Shown here: positions 47,930-57,715 of the stretch, piece by piece
Layout: each line of letters starts with the position of its first letter
How positions within the stretch are numbered: position 1 is the first letter of the stretch
NCBI RefSeq assembly: GCF_010233585.1
Contig: NZ_CP045997.1
Span: forward strand, 8,764,682 to 8,828,681
Source of the DNA: Spirosoma endbachense
GTDB taxonomy: Bacteria > Bacteroidota > Bacteroidia > Cytophagales > Spirosomataceae
Length of the DNA stretch: 64,000 nucleotides
Reading direction: 5' to 3'
Made by a program: the position numbers and the translations under genes
The notes under the pieces: model-generated
Database searches by the model: none
What the model was told of the DNA's origin: nothing
The model's input: only the letters and a program-made list of their open reading frames with translations

Positions 47930-50900
47930 TCATAATCCTTTACTTTTTTTAACCCAAATTACTTCCGCATCCGTCGACTGATTTTTCAGACTGACCATTC
48001 CTCCTCCTTTTACCACCTCTTTCGATTTCGTGATCCGGCCCGTTTTGGGGTTCACATAACTGACCGAGAACGAACCCACGGCTTTTGTCAAATCAAGTTG
48101 AACAGGGTTTGGCGATTCGTTGTAAAGGATATAGCCGGTTTTCTCTGCGCCCAAAATCCATTGATTCGGGGCCGTTTGAGTCAAATCGAGTGGCTGCATT
48201 TGAGCCGCATCCGTTAAAAATTGAGGATCGGCAATCAGTGGGATAGTAGGCATAGACCCACCCGCCATCAACACTGCCCAGCCCATTGACTCGTAGCTGT
48301 CGGCAGCATAGGTAACGGATTTTTCGGGGTACTTCTGGCGATACTCCCGCACCGCCCGATACACCTGTTCAAACGACGTTTTTTTGGGAACGACCAGACG
48401 AGCGTGCTGACGCGGGGCGAGGTTCTGCCCACCGGCGGGTGCATAGACCGTACCGCTGGCCTGATAATGCCAGTAGCGAATATCGACCAGGTTAATGACC
48501 GCTGCTCGTCTGGCATCAGCCAGAATAGCATCCTGAACATCTTTGGTCGTGCTCAGGCCAACAATAACTTTTTTACCAGTTTCCTTCTCCCATTCGCTAA
48601 TGGTATCGATCCAGAACTGTACAAAATGCAATGGTCCCGTAAATTCTGCCCCGATGAGCTGAATGACGCCTGAATTGTCCGCAAAATTGTCCAGGCACTT
48701 CCGAATGTAAGCTTTGTGCAACGCCCGACGAACCGGGTGCGACACATCGTAAAATTGTTCAGCCATGAAAATCCGTTTGTCGCCCGCATACGGAACCGGC
48801 TCCGGAAAACCCGTATTATTGATGTTATTAACAGGCCGCCACGGAAAATCGGCATAATGAGCACCTGCTTCAATGATGTTGTGCTGGAAATAATTCTCGT
48901 GGATCAGGGCAAGGCCTTTCCGGTCGGCGAGGTCAGCAAACTGTTTTAAGCGGCTCCAATACCAGTTATTATATTTCGTCAAATCATATTTACTCAGTCC
49001 GTCCCAGGCCGTTTCCTTTCCGCTACGGGAAAAGGGTAATTCATAAAAAGGCGGCCACACCTCGCCATCCATCCGGCGAATACGCTCATGATCATCGCGT
49101 CGACGCTCATACCAGAGACCGTAGTTATGATCGATAGCCAGAATATTCCGTACTTTCATCGAATCGGTCAGTTCCTCCAGATTATCGGTCAATCCCTGCC
49201 CGCTCATACCCGGCACAAAGCGGGTGATGTGTGGTTTGGCATTGTCGAGCCCATACGGACGAGCACTACCATTCCACCAGGGCACTTCCTGCCGCCGACC
49301 CGTTAGTAGTTTTGCTCCCCGAACTAGTTTTCCATGCTGAATCTGCATGGGTTCGCCTTTGGAGAGAGTTGCATCTTTGGGCAATCCAATGGCGTCGATC
49401 GAGCGGGCATTTGGTGTCGTTGGAATGGGCTGTCGACGGGAAGAAGCCGTGATAAAATCGTATAATGTCGGGGCAGGGTTGACAGCGAGTTTGGTCAACG
49501 CAGCCGCTACATCTACTTTGGGGCTGCTCGAAGCCTCCGAGTCGACTGGGAGTAAACTAATTCGGTCGGTAACTTTGTCGCCCAGACGGTCTTTTAATTG
49601 GGCATAATACAAACTGCGTGGGTGAATATGTTCGTTTGACATATCCCAATACCCATCTCCTGAAAACTGCGCCCACAATCCAAACGCCCAGTTCTGGGCA
49701 GTGGGCGGTTGATAGCAGTCAATTCGGGCGGCCGTACTTTGCCAGAGCACGCTATTGGCTGCACTCCAGCCAGCTCCCTGACCGTCCTGGCCAAGATTGG
49801 CAAATCGCAGGGCGTTGCCATCAATGTTCACGACGTCGAACAACACGCCCGATGCCCAACTGTCGATAGTGCCACTAAAGCTGAACGGCAAATGCGCTTC
49901 GCACTGCACAAACGCAGTAGGTCCGGCATTGCAAAAACCTACCGCGAAATCATGATAACCATACTCCGAATAAAGCCGCTGAAAGAGCGTCTGTTGCCCT
50001 TTGGTAAAGAAGGTATAGCGACGCTCCCCACCAATTTCCGATACCGGCGCCATCGACTGGCAATCTTCAACCGTAACCCGTTTTGCCGTTTCCTGCACGT
50101 ATACGGCCGAACCAGCAAAATGGCGAAAAACGACCTGCCTTACCCAGGCATCCTGTACATTTTCGAGCACAATGGCCATCCAGCGATGATCCTCATCTTT
50201 CGGATTGTTTTTGTCGTAGGTCGATTCCAGAACCAGATTCTCTACGCCCGACTGCTCAATTCGACCCGACCAGGTATACCGGGCAATCGTACCTCCACCA
50301 AAAGCAGAGTCCAAGGCGGTTGTTATGGGGGCATCGACTGTAAGCTCAGCCCCATTAACCGCCGTAATTTTACGATCCCAATAGAGATCACGCTGGCCCG
50401 GTTTCCAGCCCAGGGCTGTAATTCCTCCGCCAAAATGATCGGCCTGTAGTTTCTGAATCCACTCTTTTGTAGACGGACGGCGAATTTGCACCCAATCACC
50501 GATGGCAAATCCAGTCGGTTGAGCGACCCGAATTTTAGTAGCATTTACGGGTACATAACCGTCCGAAATTGGTACCGCTGCGGTTAGCTGGCGGTCGTTT
50601 TTACCAGAAATTGTCAGAAGATTATCACGGCTGAAACCCGTTCCCAGAATCGTCGTTCCACCCGCTCCCATTCCACTACCCCGAAGCACTACACCCGAAG
50701 CCGTTATTTTTAAGCTACCCGCGACGTCATAAACGCCCTTTTCGAGCAGAACAGCCCCGCGAATTCCTTCTGAATTGGCTGGCAAAGAGGCAACGTAGTC
50801 AATTGCGGCCTGTATCCGGAGGGTTGCATCACCCTTCCGAACGGGTACAACTACTTTTATATCGGCGTTCGGAATGGCCTGTTCACCAGCTTTATAGCCG

Positions 50901-51082
50901 CAATACGAGAAGTCAGGGATTCGATTCTCCCGTTCGTCGGGTGCATAGATCAAATGCCCCTGCTTATCGAGCGAAACAGGTTGTTTCCTGACCGGCTTAT
51001 TTCCCTGCGCACGCACGTCTCCAACACGCCCAAGAGCGACCAGAAGATAAAGCAGAGCGATAAATAAGTAGGGTTTCAACAC
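47930..51082 (-). CDS. Large exported beta-helix protein with DUF4955/DUF6298-like C-terminal region
   Basis: 1050-aa exported protein. A signal peptide is followed by a pectate-lyase-like right-handed beta-helix (about 80-480: IQAAIDYVASLP, VVLRGSGMGAGGTTILGTG, then VRQVVFRHFAGSAVYVQETAKRV rungs). Residues about 620-950 form an alpha/beta region with FADLADRKGLALIHENYFQHN, VIQLIGAEFTGPLHFVQFW and YESMGWAVLMAGGSMP, compatible with a TIM-barrel-like hydrolase part, and a final beta domain. The composition matches the DUF4955/DUF6298 proteins often found in pectin loci of Bacteroidetes; the enzymatic role is not known to me. Confidence 0.75.
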   Translation of the reverse strand: MLKPYLFIALLYLLVALGRVGDVRAQGNKPVRKQPVSLDKQGHLIYAPDERENRIPDFSYCGYKAGEQAIPNADIKVVVPVRKGDATLRIQAAIDYVASLPANSEGIRGAVLLEKGVYDVAGSLKITASGVVLRGSGMGAGGTTILGTGFSRDNLLTISGKNDRQLTAAVPISDGYVPVNATKIRVAQPTGFAIGDWVQIRRPSTKEWIQKLQADHFGGGITALGWKPGQRDLYWDRKITAVNGAELTVDAPITTALDSAFGGGTIARYTWSGRIEQSGVENLVLESTYDKNNPKDEDHRWMAIVLENVQDAWVRQVVFRHFAGSAVYVQETAKRVTVEDCQSMAPVSEIGGERRYTFFTKGQQTLFQRLYSEYGYHDFAVGFCNAGPTAFVQCEAHLPFSFSGTIDSWASGVLFDVVNIDGNALRFANLGQDGQGAGWSAANSVLWQSTAARIDCYQPPTAQNWAFGLWAQFSGDGYWDMSNEHIHPRSLYYAQLKDRLGDKVTDRISLLPVDSEASSSPKVDVAAALTKLAVNPAPTLYDFITASSRRQPIPTTPNARSIDAIGLPKDATLSKGEPMQIQHGKLVRGAKLLTGRRQEVPWWNGSARPYGLDNAKPHITRFVPGMSGQGLTDNLEELTDSMKVRNILAIDHNYGLWYERRRDDHERIRRMDGEVWPPFYELPFSRSGKETAWDGLSKYDLTKYNNWYWSRLKQFADLADRKGLALIHENYFQHNIIEAGAHYADFPWRPVNNINNTGFPEPVPYAGDKRIFMAEQFYDVSHPVRRALHKAYIRKCLDNFADNSGVIQLIGAEFTGPLHFVQFWIDTISEWEKETGKKVIVGLSTTKDVQDAILADARRAAVINLVDIRYWHYQASGTVYAPAGGQNLAPRQHARLVVPKKTSFEQVYRAVREYRQKYPEKSVTYAADSYESMGWAVLMAGGSMPTIPLIADPQFLTDAAQMQPLDLTQTAPNQWILGAEKTGYILYNESPNPVQLDLTKAVGSFSVSYVNPKTGRITKSKEVVKGGGMVSLKNQSTDAEVIWVKKSKGL

Positions 51083-51120
51083 GATTCGAGGGAGGGATTA
51101 GGACTGGATTTATTCGTATC

Positions 51121-51152
51121 TGTGATGGCTCTGAGTGGTCAGAGCCATCACA
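51121..51152. terminator. 14-bp hairpin after the pectate lyase gene
   Basis: Perfect 14-bp arms (51121-51134 and 51139-51152) around the tetraloop gtgg, 10 bp after the PL1 stop on the minus strand. There is no T-run on the minus strand, so it may be an attenuator or a 3'-end stabilising hairpin instead of a classic terminator. Confidence 0.65.
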
Positions 51153-51161
51153 AAAAGGGGA

Positions 51162-52805
51162 CTACGTTCTCGGTCTTACCTGCTGAACGGATACGACACT
51201 GTTCAGGTAATCTTCAATGTTGGTATAGCCATCCTTGTTTTTATCCTGTCTGGCATCGGCCGCATCGTTTGGATTCAGGCCATTTTTCGTTTCCCAGGCA
51301 TCGGGCATACCATCTTTATCCGAATCGACATAGGGTTTGCCGGTATACTCAGGATAGCCACCTACCTGAATCGGATCAGTGATAATGCCGTTCTTATACG
51401 AATCCAGGGGTAAGCGACGGTGCTTAAACTGCGATTCTGGCAATTTCACCCCTTCTTTGTACGTAATTTTACCTGTACGTACTTGCTCGACCACCCGTGT
51501 ATCGACCGGATCACGCTTGGGAAGTGTGGCTCCGGCGTTGACTAACACATAGTCGTAAGCTTGTTTGGCCGGCAGGATGGTGATTTTGGGCATGGGTAAC
51601 GGTTCATTCCATTTCATGTTTGCCGTGTATTTACCCGCATCGGCCATATCTTCAACCTGTACGCCCCCGTCCCAGTTATCCTTTGTCACTTTCTCATTCC
51701 CGTCGACAATGTTCCCGGACACATAGGCACGACCGTAAACCCGATAGCTCAGTTTACTCCGTCCCGATTCGGGCTTCAAAATTCGGTAGCCGATTGGCGA
51801 ATTCTTCGGTGTTTCAGGACCAGGCTTATAGTAGTTGTTGATAATATTGTACATAGCCGTGTAATCGCCCCCATCCGTTGACCGGTGCACCCAGTTGAAG
51901 ATAACGTTATTGGCAAAATTGAAGATTCCATTCCAGCCAATCGACGGATTCCGACCTGCGTTATCGGCCCATAGATTGCGCATGAACGTACAGTTTTCGC
52001 CACCCAGCGTACTGCCAAAGGCATGGTTCCAGGTATCTAATGCCTCCGAGAAAATCGAGTTCTGAATCGTAATGTTTACCGTAGGTAATTTCTCTTCTAC
52101 GGTCTTGCCTGTACTGTCGTTATACATATGGCGATACATCGACATATTCTCGTCGAGTCCCCAGCTCGCCGATACGTGGTCGATCATGATGTTCCCGATC
52201 GGGTTTCCCCCAATTGAATCGTCGCGACGGCCCACGTTGGTTTCACCCCGCCGAAAACGCATGTAGCGGATAACGACATCATGCGTATTGATCCAGACTG
52301 ATTCGCCCGCCACGCAAACGCCATCGCCCGGTGCTGTCTGCCCGGCAATCGTAATATACGGAGCCCGAATGATGATTGGGGTTTTAATCCGGATAATACC
52401 CGCCACATTGAAAACAACCATGCGTGCGCCCCCCTGCTCACAGGCTTCCCGTAATGTGCCGGGGCCGCGATCTTCCAGACTGGTCACGACGTATACTTTT
52501 CCGCCCCGACCGCCAAATGTATACGCGCCACCGCCTTCTGCTCCCGGAAAAGCCGGGATACTGGCCTGGGGTAAATCTACAGGTCGAGCGGCCCAGGGAA
52601 TGTAGGGCCTACCTTCTTTGGCTTCTTTATCGATGATTGGCTTTGCCTTTTCCCAGGCAATATCAGACTGACGTCTGGATTCATTGAGCAGATCGTCACT
52701 TTCCTTCTGAATATCCGGCGGAATTGTCGGGTATTGCGCTGAAGCTGGTCGATGCGCAAAAAGCAGAACAGCCGAAAGTAGGACAGGAATAAGTTGCTTC
52801 TTCAT
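51162..52805 (-). CDS. PL1 pectate lyase with C-terminal calcium-binding repeats
   Basis: 547-aa exported lyase of polysaccharide lyase family 1. The signal peptide ends ASAQ. The right-handed beta-helix has the PL1 core GNIMIDHVSASWGLDENMS near 210-230 and PGDGVCVAGESVWI near 160. The C terminus contains EF-hand/thrombospondin type 3 style repeats (DSDKDGMPDAWE and DKNKDGYTNIEDYLN) that usually bind calcium or attach to the cell surface. Cleaves unsubstituted homogalacturonan by beta-elimination. First gene of the minus-strand run, so its upstream region should hold the main promoter. Confidence 0.93.
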   Translation of the reverse strand: MKKQLIPVLLSAVLLFAHRPASAQYPTIPPDIQKESDDLLNESRRQSDIAWEKAKPIIDKEAKEGRPYIPWAARPVDLPQASIPAFPGAEGGGAYTFGGRGGKVYVVTSLEDRGPGTLREACEQGGARMVVFNVAGIIRIKTPIIIRAPYITIAGQTAPGDGVCVAGESVWINTHDVVIRYMRFRRGETNVGRRDDSIGGNPIGNIMIDHVSASWGLDENMSMYRHMYNDSTGKTVEEKLPTVNITIQNSIFSEALDTWNHAFGSTLGGENCTFMRNLWADNAGRNPSIGWNGIFNFANNVIFNWVHRSTDGGDYTAMYNIINNYYKPGPETPKNSPIGYRILKPESGRSKLSYRVYGRAYVSGNIVDGNEKVTKDNWDGGVQVEDMADAGKYTANMKWNEPLPMPKITILPAKQAYDYVLVNAGATLPKRDPVDTRVVEQVRTGKITYKEGVKLPESQFKHRRLPLDSYKNGIITDPIQVGGYPEYTGKPYVDSDKDGMPDAWETKNGLNPNDAADARQDKNKDGYTNIEDYLNSVVSVQQVRPRT

Positions 52806-53271
52806 GTGACGGAATTTCTGTCAAGTACCCGTATTCTCCTAATAAACAACGATTTAGCTAATCTGGAGAATACGAAACTAGGGTTAATGGCTAGATTGTA
52901 TATCAATCTCAAAATAAGGCTAAAAAAAGTGCCAATATCTATATCATTTTTTCGGCAATGTATAGGATATTATCATCCGCCTGGATCAGCCCATTCGCAT
53001 ACTAAACGAGGTCGGAATACTAGAAAGGCACGTAGATTTTGCCTACTATCTTCTAGGTAGTTTATAGACGCTCCTGCCAACAGCCGGGTGATGACCAGAT
53101 TTCAAAAAAGCCTGACTGGAATAATGAATCAATTACGCGCAAAACGGGTATGAATCCTGCCAAAATGCCTTGTTGTACCGGGAAATTGCAGAATCATTTT
53201 AACTATAAGCTTCAGCTGGGAAGCATTACTTGAACTGGTAAAGTCCTGAACCTATTCCGAAATCCTACTTT
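52806..53271. promoter_or_regulatory. Divergent intergenic region between PL1 and epimerase genes
   Basis: 466 bp with the starts of two divergent transcripts. No gene recognised. A perfect 10-bp inverted repeat (52830-52839 with 52865-52874) lies 25-69 bp before the PL1 start, within its presumed 5' leader; it could be an operator or RNA hairpin. A weak -7-like sequence (TTATTTTG on the minus strand, 52910-52917) is the best promoter candidate; support is weak. Confidence 0.5.
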
Positions 53272-54633
53272 ATGAAAAGCACAGGTTTTACGTTTAGCCT
53301 GATCGCCCTACTCCTTGGGCTAACGCATCAGGTTGTGTCACAAAAAATGACTGAGGAGCGGAGCCGTATTGCCGCTGAAATGGAAAAATCCGTTCGTACC
53401 GAAATGCTCAACGATTGGTATCCTCAGGCGGTTGACAAGGAGTTTGGTGGTTACCTAAGCACCTTCACGTATGATTTCAAACCCACCGGGCCACAGGACA
53501 AGATGATTGTTACCCAGGCCCGCCATACCTGGACGACCGCCAAAGCGGCCGAACGGTATCCGGCTACAACCTATTATAAGAGTAACTCTCAGCACGGCTT
53601 CCGATTCCTTCGGGATGTCATGTGGGATAAAGAATTCGGTGGTTTTTATACGCTGGTCGACCGAAAAGGCACGGTTAAAGGCGTTGGCAACAAAGAAGCT
53701 TATGGAAACGCCTTTGGGCTCTACGCCCTGAGCGCTTATTACCACATGTCGCACGATACGGCTGCGCTAAATCTGGCAAAAAAATCGTTCGGCTGGCTGG
53801 AAAAGCATAGCCACGATCCCGTTTACAAAGGTTATTTTCAGCATCTGCGCCGGGATGGTACGCCTATCAAGCGCGATGCATCCGTACCCTCTACCTCCGA
53901 TCTTGGCTATAAAGATCAGAATAGCTCTATCCACCTCCTGGAAGCCTTAACGGAGCTGTACGGCGTTTGGCCCGATCCACTCGTTCGGGAGCGGCTCAAC
54001 GAAATGCTGCTGCTGATACGGGACAAAATTACGTCGCCCAAGGGCAATTTAGTCTTGTTTTTCCAGCCTGACTGGACACCCGTATCCTATCGGGATTCAT
54101 CGGAAACCGTTGTTCTGAAGCATCGCAACCTCGACCACGTTTCGTTTGGCCATGATGTTGAAACCGCTTACCTGATGCTTGAAGCGTCGCATGTATTAGG
54201 TCTGAAAAATGACACCAAAACGCTGGAGGTAGGCAAACGAATGGTCGACCATGCGCTGGCGACGGGATTTGACAAAACCGTAGGCGGGTTCTACGACCAG
54301 GGCTACTACTTCAAAGACAAGCCCGGCATGTCAATTATTAAAGAGAGCAAAAACTGGTGGACACAGGCCGAAGGGCTCAATACGCTCCTGCTCATGGCCA
54401 ATAAATTCCCCAATGATCCTGCGCAGTATTTCAACAATTACAAGCTGCTTTGGCAATACTGTCAGACGTATCTGATCGACCACGAACACGGCGACTGGTA
54501 CGAAGAAGGACTGGACAAAGATCCGCAGCGCAAGACGGGCCTGAAGGGCCATATCTGGAAAGCGGCCTACCATACCTATCGTGCCCTGACGAGTTGTGTC
54601 GATCAGTCGCGAACCAAACCGTCAGCCCATTGA
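53272..54633 (+). CDS. AGE-family epimerase/isomerase, exported
   Basis: 453-aa protein of the N-acylglucosamine 2-epimerase/cellobiose epimerase family with an (alpha/alpha)6 barrel. The family residues are visible in RHTWTTAKA, GHDVETAYLM, NWWTQAEGLNTLL and GHIWKAAYHTYRAL, which supply the catalytic histidines. Unlike most members it begins with a signal peptide (MKSTGFTFSLIALLLGLTHQVVSQ), so it would act outside the cytoplasm, for instance on oligosaccharides or acid sugars released in the periplasm. Substrate unknown. Confidence 0.86.
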   Translation: MKSTGFTFSLIALLLGLTHQVVSQKMTEERSRIAAEMEKSVRTEMLNDWYPQAVDKEFGGYLSTFTYDFKPTGPQDKMIVTQARHTWTTAKAAERYPATTYYKSNSQHGFRFLRDVMWDKEFGGFYTLVDRKGTVKGVGNKEAYGNAFGLYALSAYYHMSHDTAALNLAKKSFGWLEKHSHDPVYKGYFQHLRRDGTPIKRDASVPSTSDLGYKDQNSSIHLLEALTELYGVWPDPLVRERLNEMLLLIRDKITSPKGNLVLFFQPDWTPVSYRDSSETVVLKHRNLDHVSFGHDVETAYLMLEASHVLGLKNDTKTLEVGKRMVDHALATGFDKTVGGFYDQGYYFKDKPGMSIIKESKNWWTQAEGLNTLLLMANKFPNDPAQYFNNYKLLWQYCQTYLIDHEHGDWYEEGLDKDPQRKTGLKGHIWKAAYHTYRALTSCVDQSRTKPSAH

Positions 54634-54651
54634 GCCAACTAACCATTTGTC

Positions 54652-55293
54652 ATGAAAACGACTTATTTAGCATTCCTCATTGTAACCATCGCCCTGTCGA
54701 TCAGCTTTGCGCCTGCCAAAAAGATTGGCGTTTTTCAACAAAGTGTCGATGTTGGCAATCCTAAACTCTCTGGTTCGTCGCAATACAACGCGCAGACCAA
54801 AGAATACACCCTGAAAGGTTCTGGGTATAACATCTGGTTTGAGCGGGACGAATTTCAGTATCTGTTTAAGAACCTGACGGGCGACTTTACGGCCACTGCC
54901 GACTTTGAATTCGTTGGAACCGGTACTGACCCACACCGTAAAGTGGGCTGGATGGTCCGCGAATCACTGGACGACAATGCCTCTCACATCAGTGCAGTCG
55001 ATCATGGCGATGGCCTGACGGTGCTGCAATGGCGGGTAAAAAAAGGGATGGCTATGCGCGATCCGGAAGATGAAATTTTTAGCCCGCAAAAGAGTATTCA
55101 GACTATACAACTGGAACGTAAGGGCGATGAATATACCATGCGGGTAGCGAAAAAAGGAGAGTCGTTACAGACTGTCGGTTCGCATACCATGAGTAATCTG
55201 TCTAAACAAGTGATGGTCGGACTTTACATCTGTTCGCACAATCCAGCCAAAGTAGAGGAAGCGATTGTCAGGAATGTTCAACTAAAGCAGTAG
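54652..55293 (+). CDS. Exported ConA-like (DUF1349-type) beta-sandwich protein
   Basis: 213-aa exported single-domain beta sandwich resembling DUF1349/GH43 C-terminal modules: NPKLSGSSQYNAQTKEYTL, NLTGDFTATADFEF, VGWMVRESLDDNASHIS and LTVLQWRVKKG. There is no visible catalytic residue set; it may bind glycans. It lies 18 bp after the epimerase gene and 22 bp before the esterase gene, so it is probably cotranscribed with both. Confidence 0.75.
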   Translation: MKTTYLAFLIVTIALSISFAPAKKIGVFQQSVDVGNPKLSGSSQYNAQTKEYTLKGSGYNIWFERDEFQYLFKNLTGDFTATADFEFVGTGTDPHRKVGWMVRESLDDNASHISAVDHGDGLTVLQWRVKKGMAMRDPEDEIFSPQKSIQTIQLERKGDEYTMRVAKKGESLQTVGSHTMSNLSKQVMVGLYICSHNPAKVEEAIVRNVQLKQ

Positions 55294-55314
55294 CCGTCTA
55301 AACGAAACCTTATT

Positions 55315-56217
55315 ATGACCAGAGCCCCACTTATTTACGGCCAACTTGCCCTGTATCTGCTGATCGGCTTAGGGCCTCGCCTGTTGCAGGCACAGGCTAC
55401 ACCCACGGAGGTTCCGCTTTGGGCCAATGGGGCACCCGGTTTCGAAAACCGACGAAATGAGCCCGAAAAGGCGAAAGATTACTGGGTAAAAAACATTCAT
55501 AATCCATCGATTACCGTCTATCTGCCGCCCAAGGAAAAAGCCACCGGCGCTGCCGTTGTGATTTGTCCCGGAGGTGGTCATCGGGAGCTTGTTTTCAATG
55601 CAGAAGGCAATCAGCCAGCGCTCTTTCTGAACAGTATTGGCGTAGCTGCCTTTGTGTTAAAATATCGGCTTGCCCGCGAAGAAAATTCACCCTACTCGCT
55701 GGATAAGCACCCACGGAAAGATGCTTACCGGGCTATGCGGCTCGTTCGCAGTAAAGCAAAAGAATATGGTATCGACCCGGATCGGCTTGGAATGCTGGGG
55801 TTTTCGGCGGGTGGCGAAGTTGTCGGGATGGTCGCTTATGCACCCGGTAAAGGTCAGCCCGACGCATCCGACCCCATTGACCGGCTGGATGGTAAACCAA
55901 ATTTTCAAATGCTGATTTATCCGGGTCCGCTGGGTGTTCCCGAAACAGTTCCAGCCGATGCACCACCCGCCTTTATGCTGGCCGCAAATGATGATGTGTG
56001 CTGTTCCGGCCCGATTGTCAGCCTGCTTCAAAAATACCGGGCCGCCAATGTTCCGGTTGAGGTCCATATCTATACGCAGGGCAAGCACGGATTCAACATG
56101 GGTGATCGGTCCAAACTGAATTCGATAAAAACATGGCCGCAACGCATGGCCGACTGGATGGCCGACACGAACTTGTTGACCCCCAAAATTGACCAAACCA
56201 ATAAGGCATCCAGGTGA
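55315..56217 (+). CDS. Alpha/beta-hydrolase carbohydrate esterase
   Basis: 300-aa exported alpha/beta-hydrolase. The oxyanion-hole motif is PGGGHRELV near 85-93, the nucleophile Ser164 lies in LGFSAGGEV, Asp226/Asp227 in AANDDVCC and His258 in GKHGFNMG. It resembles the exported acetyl- or xylan/pectin-esterases found in Bacteroidetes loci. Likely deacetylates plant glycans; specificity is unknown. Confidence 0.85.
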   Translation: MTRAPLIYGQLALYLLIGLGPRLLQAQATPTEVPLWANGAPGFENRRNEPEKAKDYWVKNIHNPSITVYLPPKEKATGAAVVICPGGGHRELVFNAEGNQPALFLNSIGVAAFVLKYRLAREENSPYSLDKHPRKDAYRAMRLVRSKAKEYGIDPDRLGMLGFSAGGEVVGMVAYAPGKGQPDASDPIDRLDGKPNFQMLIYPGPLGVPETVPADAPPAFMLAANDDVCCSGPIVSLLQKYRAANVPVEVHIYTQGKHGFNMGDRSKLNSIKTWPQRMADWMADTNLLTPKIDQTNKASR

Positions 56218-56219
56218 GC

Positions 56220-56275
56220 AAAACGGCGATTTACCTCAGCATTGACACGTATTTAACGCTGTAAATCGCCGTTTT
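56220..56275. terminator. Hairpin between convergent esterase and propeller genes
   Basis: Perfect 15-bp arms (56220-56234 and 56261-56275) around a 26-bp loop. One arm starts right after the esterase stop and the other overlaps the last codons of the convergent propeller gene, so it can act in both directions. Confidence 0.65.
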
Positions 56276-57236
56276 CGACAATGCCCGGCTCGTCGAGCAG
56301 TTGGATGGCTGATGCAGGCCCCAGATCGGCAGGAGCCTGCCAGGAACTCAACGCCCAAACGATTTTTTTATCGGGCGTTACTTCAAAAACCTGAACAGAA
56401 CCCGGCCAGTCTTTGGCGTCTTTAATGCCATTGGCGCACCAACTGCAAATTACGGTGTTGCCATTGGCCAGTCGATTTACTTCCTGCACATTGAATAAAG
56501 AAAAACCGGGCAGATCTTTCTGGGTGAACTCCCAAACCGTTTCGCCTTTGGGGTTCACTTCCCGGGCATAGCGGCTCGCATCTCCACTGATCATTGTGTT
56601 CCCATTTTTAAGCCGAACAGCGGCCCAGGGTGAAGGCACATCCACCGACCAGAGCACCTTACCCGCCGAATCATATTCCACGACTTTGCCTTCCATATGC
56701 GCCACCAGAAATGTGCCTGCTCTGGTCATACGGACATGGCGGAACTGTCCATGCGGACTGTCGGGCCTGCTGGTCGGAATGATCAGTTCTTTTTCGGTTT
56801 TACCCGTCACTTTATTGATGATCAAAAGCTTTGCCGGATTGCCATTCTGCATCAACATAACGCGATCTTTACCAATGGGTTGCGTTGTATGAATTTCACA
56901 TTTTGGCGGTGCTTCGTAGTTCCAGACGATCTTCTTATCGGGCGTAATTTCACTGGCCCCTACTTTTCGGGAGAATAGGATGTTGCCATTCGAAAGCATA
57001 TGCGCATCGCCCAGCTCCTGTAGTTCGCCATTAGGCGCCTTGATCGGGATGCCATACGACCATGCAACTTTACCATCCCGCACAACCCAGAGCGTTTGCA
57101 TCGGATTGCGATAGTCCCATTCTCCGGCATACAGAAACGGATGCTGACTTAGTCCTTTGCCAGGCAGTTGGGCCACCTGTGCGCCGACGGCAAGGCTCAT
57201 TAAGCAGAGAACCAAACATGTAAAGCAGGTTTTCAT
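56253..57236 (-). CDS. Exported PQQ-like propeller protein
   Basis: 327-aa exported protein with repeats of the form G-x-L/I-x-W-x/V (LWVVRDGKVAWSYGIP, PDKKIVWNYEAP, SAGKVLWSVDVP, PKGETVWEFTQ, PDKKIVWALSSWQ). These match beta-propeller/quinoprotein-like repeats and NG-x-T-x-I motifs (NGNTMISG, NGNTVICS). No cofactor-binding residues can be identified. Function unknown. Convergent to the esterase gene; stop codon lies in the shared hairpin. Confidence 0.75.
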   Translation of the reverse strand: MKTCFTCLVLCLMSLAVGAQVAQLPGKGLSQHPFLYAGEWDYRNPMQTLWVVRDGKVAWSYGIPIKAPNGELQELGDAHMLSNGNILFSRKVGASEITPDKKIVWNYEAPPKCEIHTTQPIGKDRVMLMQNGNPAKLLIINKVTGKTEKELIIPTSRPDSPHGQFRHVRMTRAGTFLVAHMEGKVVEYDSAGKVLWSVDVPSPWAAVRLKNGNTMISGDASRYAREVNPKGETVWEFTQKDLPGFSLFNVQEVNRLANGNTVICSWCANGIKDAKDWPGSVQVFEVTPDKKIVWALSSWQAPADLGPASAIQLLDEPGIVENGDLQR

Positions 57237-57715
57237 GGTCGTTGGAATAGGTTCGGGATAACAAATTTTCTATGATTGACAAAGTACATCAAGGGCGTGC
57301 AACTACTCCGTTTTCGTTACCTAAAAAAATTCGGAGGGCATTCATAATACAACGTTACAACTGCCGGAGCCAACTCTATATAACTGGCAGCCACTAACTC
57401 ACGCTGAAAGCAAGATCGTTGATCAGTAAATAACGCAGATTGTATACTTCAGTAACTGACTACTGTTTTCAGGAAGTGCATACGTCCATTAGCGAGAATT
57501 TCCATTCAGTTCGTCAGTAAGCCCTTCAATTACTCAACCAGGAAGCAGGCATACGGCGTAGAAAAAGGAACTGGATTTGGGGTATATACTTGTTGGAAAT
57601 GCTTGTTAAGATGTGACTACATCTAGTCTGCTTATCAATATAATTATTACTTTTAGTATTTTAATAAGGATAATTCCTTGACAGGTTATCAAACTTTCGT
57701 TGAAGCCTATATCGT
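57237..57715. other. Intergenic region without recognised genes
   Basis: 479 bp between divergent propeller and DUF1080 genes. AT-rich in its second half, as expected for a promoter. I see no convincing consensus promoter, ORF, or strong hairpin. Confidence 0.5.

Noticed and set aside
49709..50449. 246-codon frame opposite the beta-helix/DUF4955-like gene.
   Set aside because: Antisense shadow with Arg/Pro-rich composition and no recognisable domain.
52794..53060. 88-codon plus-strand frame in the divergent intergenic region.
   Set aside because: Low-complexity basic translation overlapping the PL1 start; no supporting start site.
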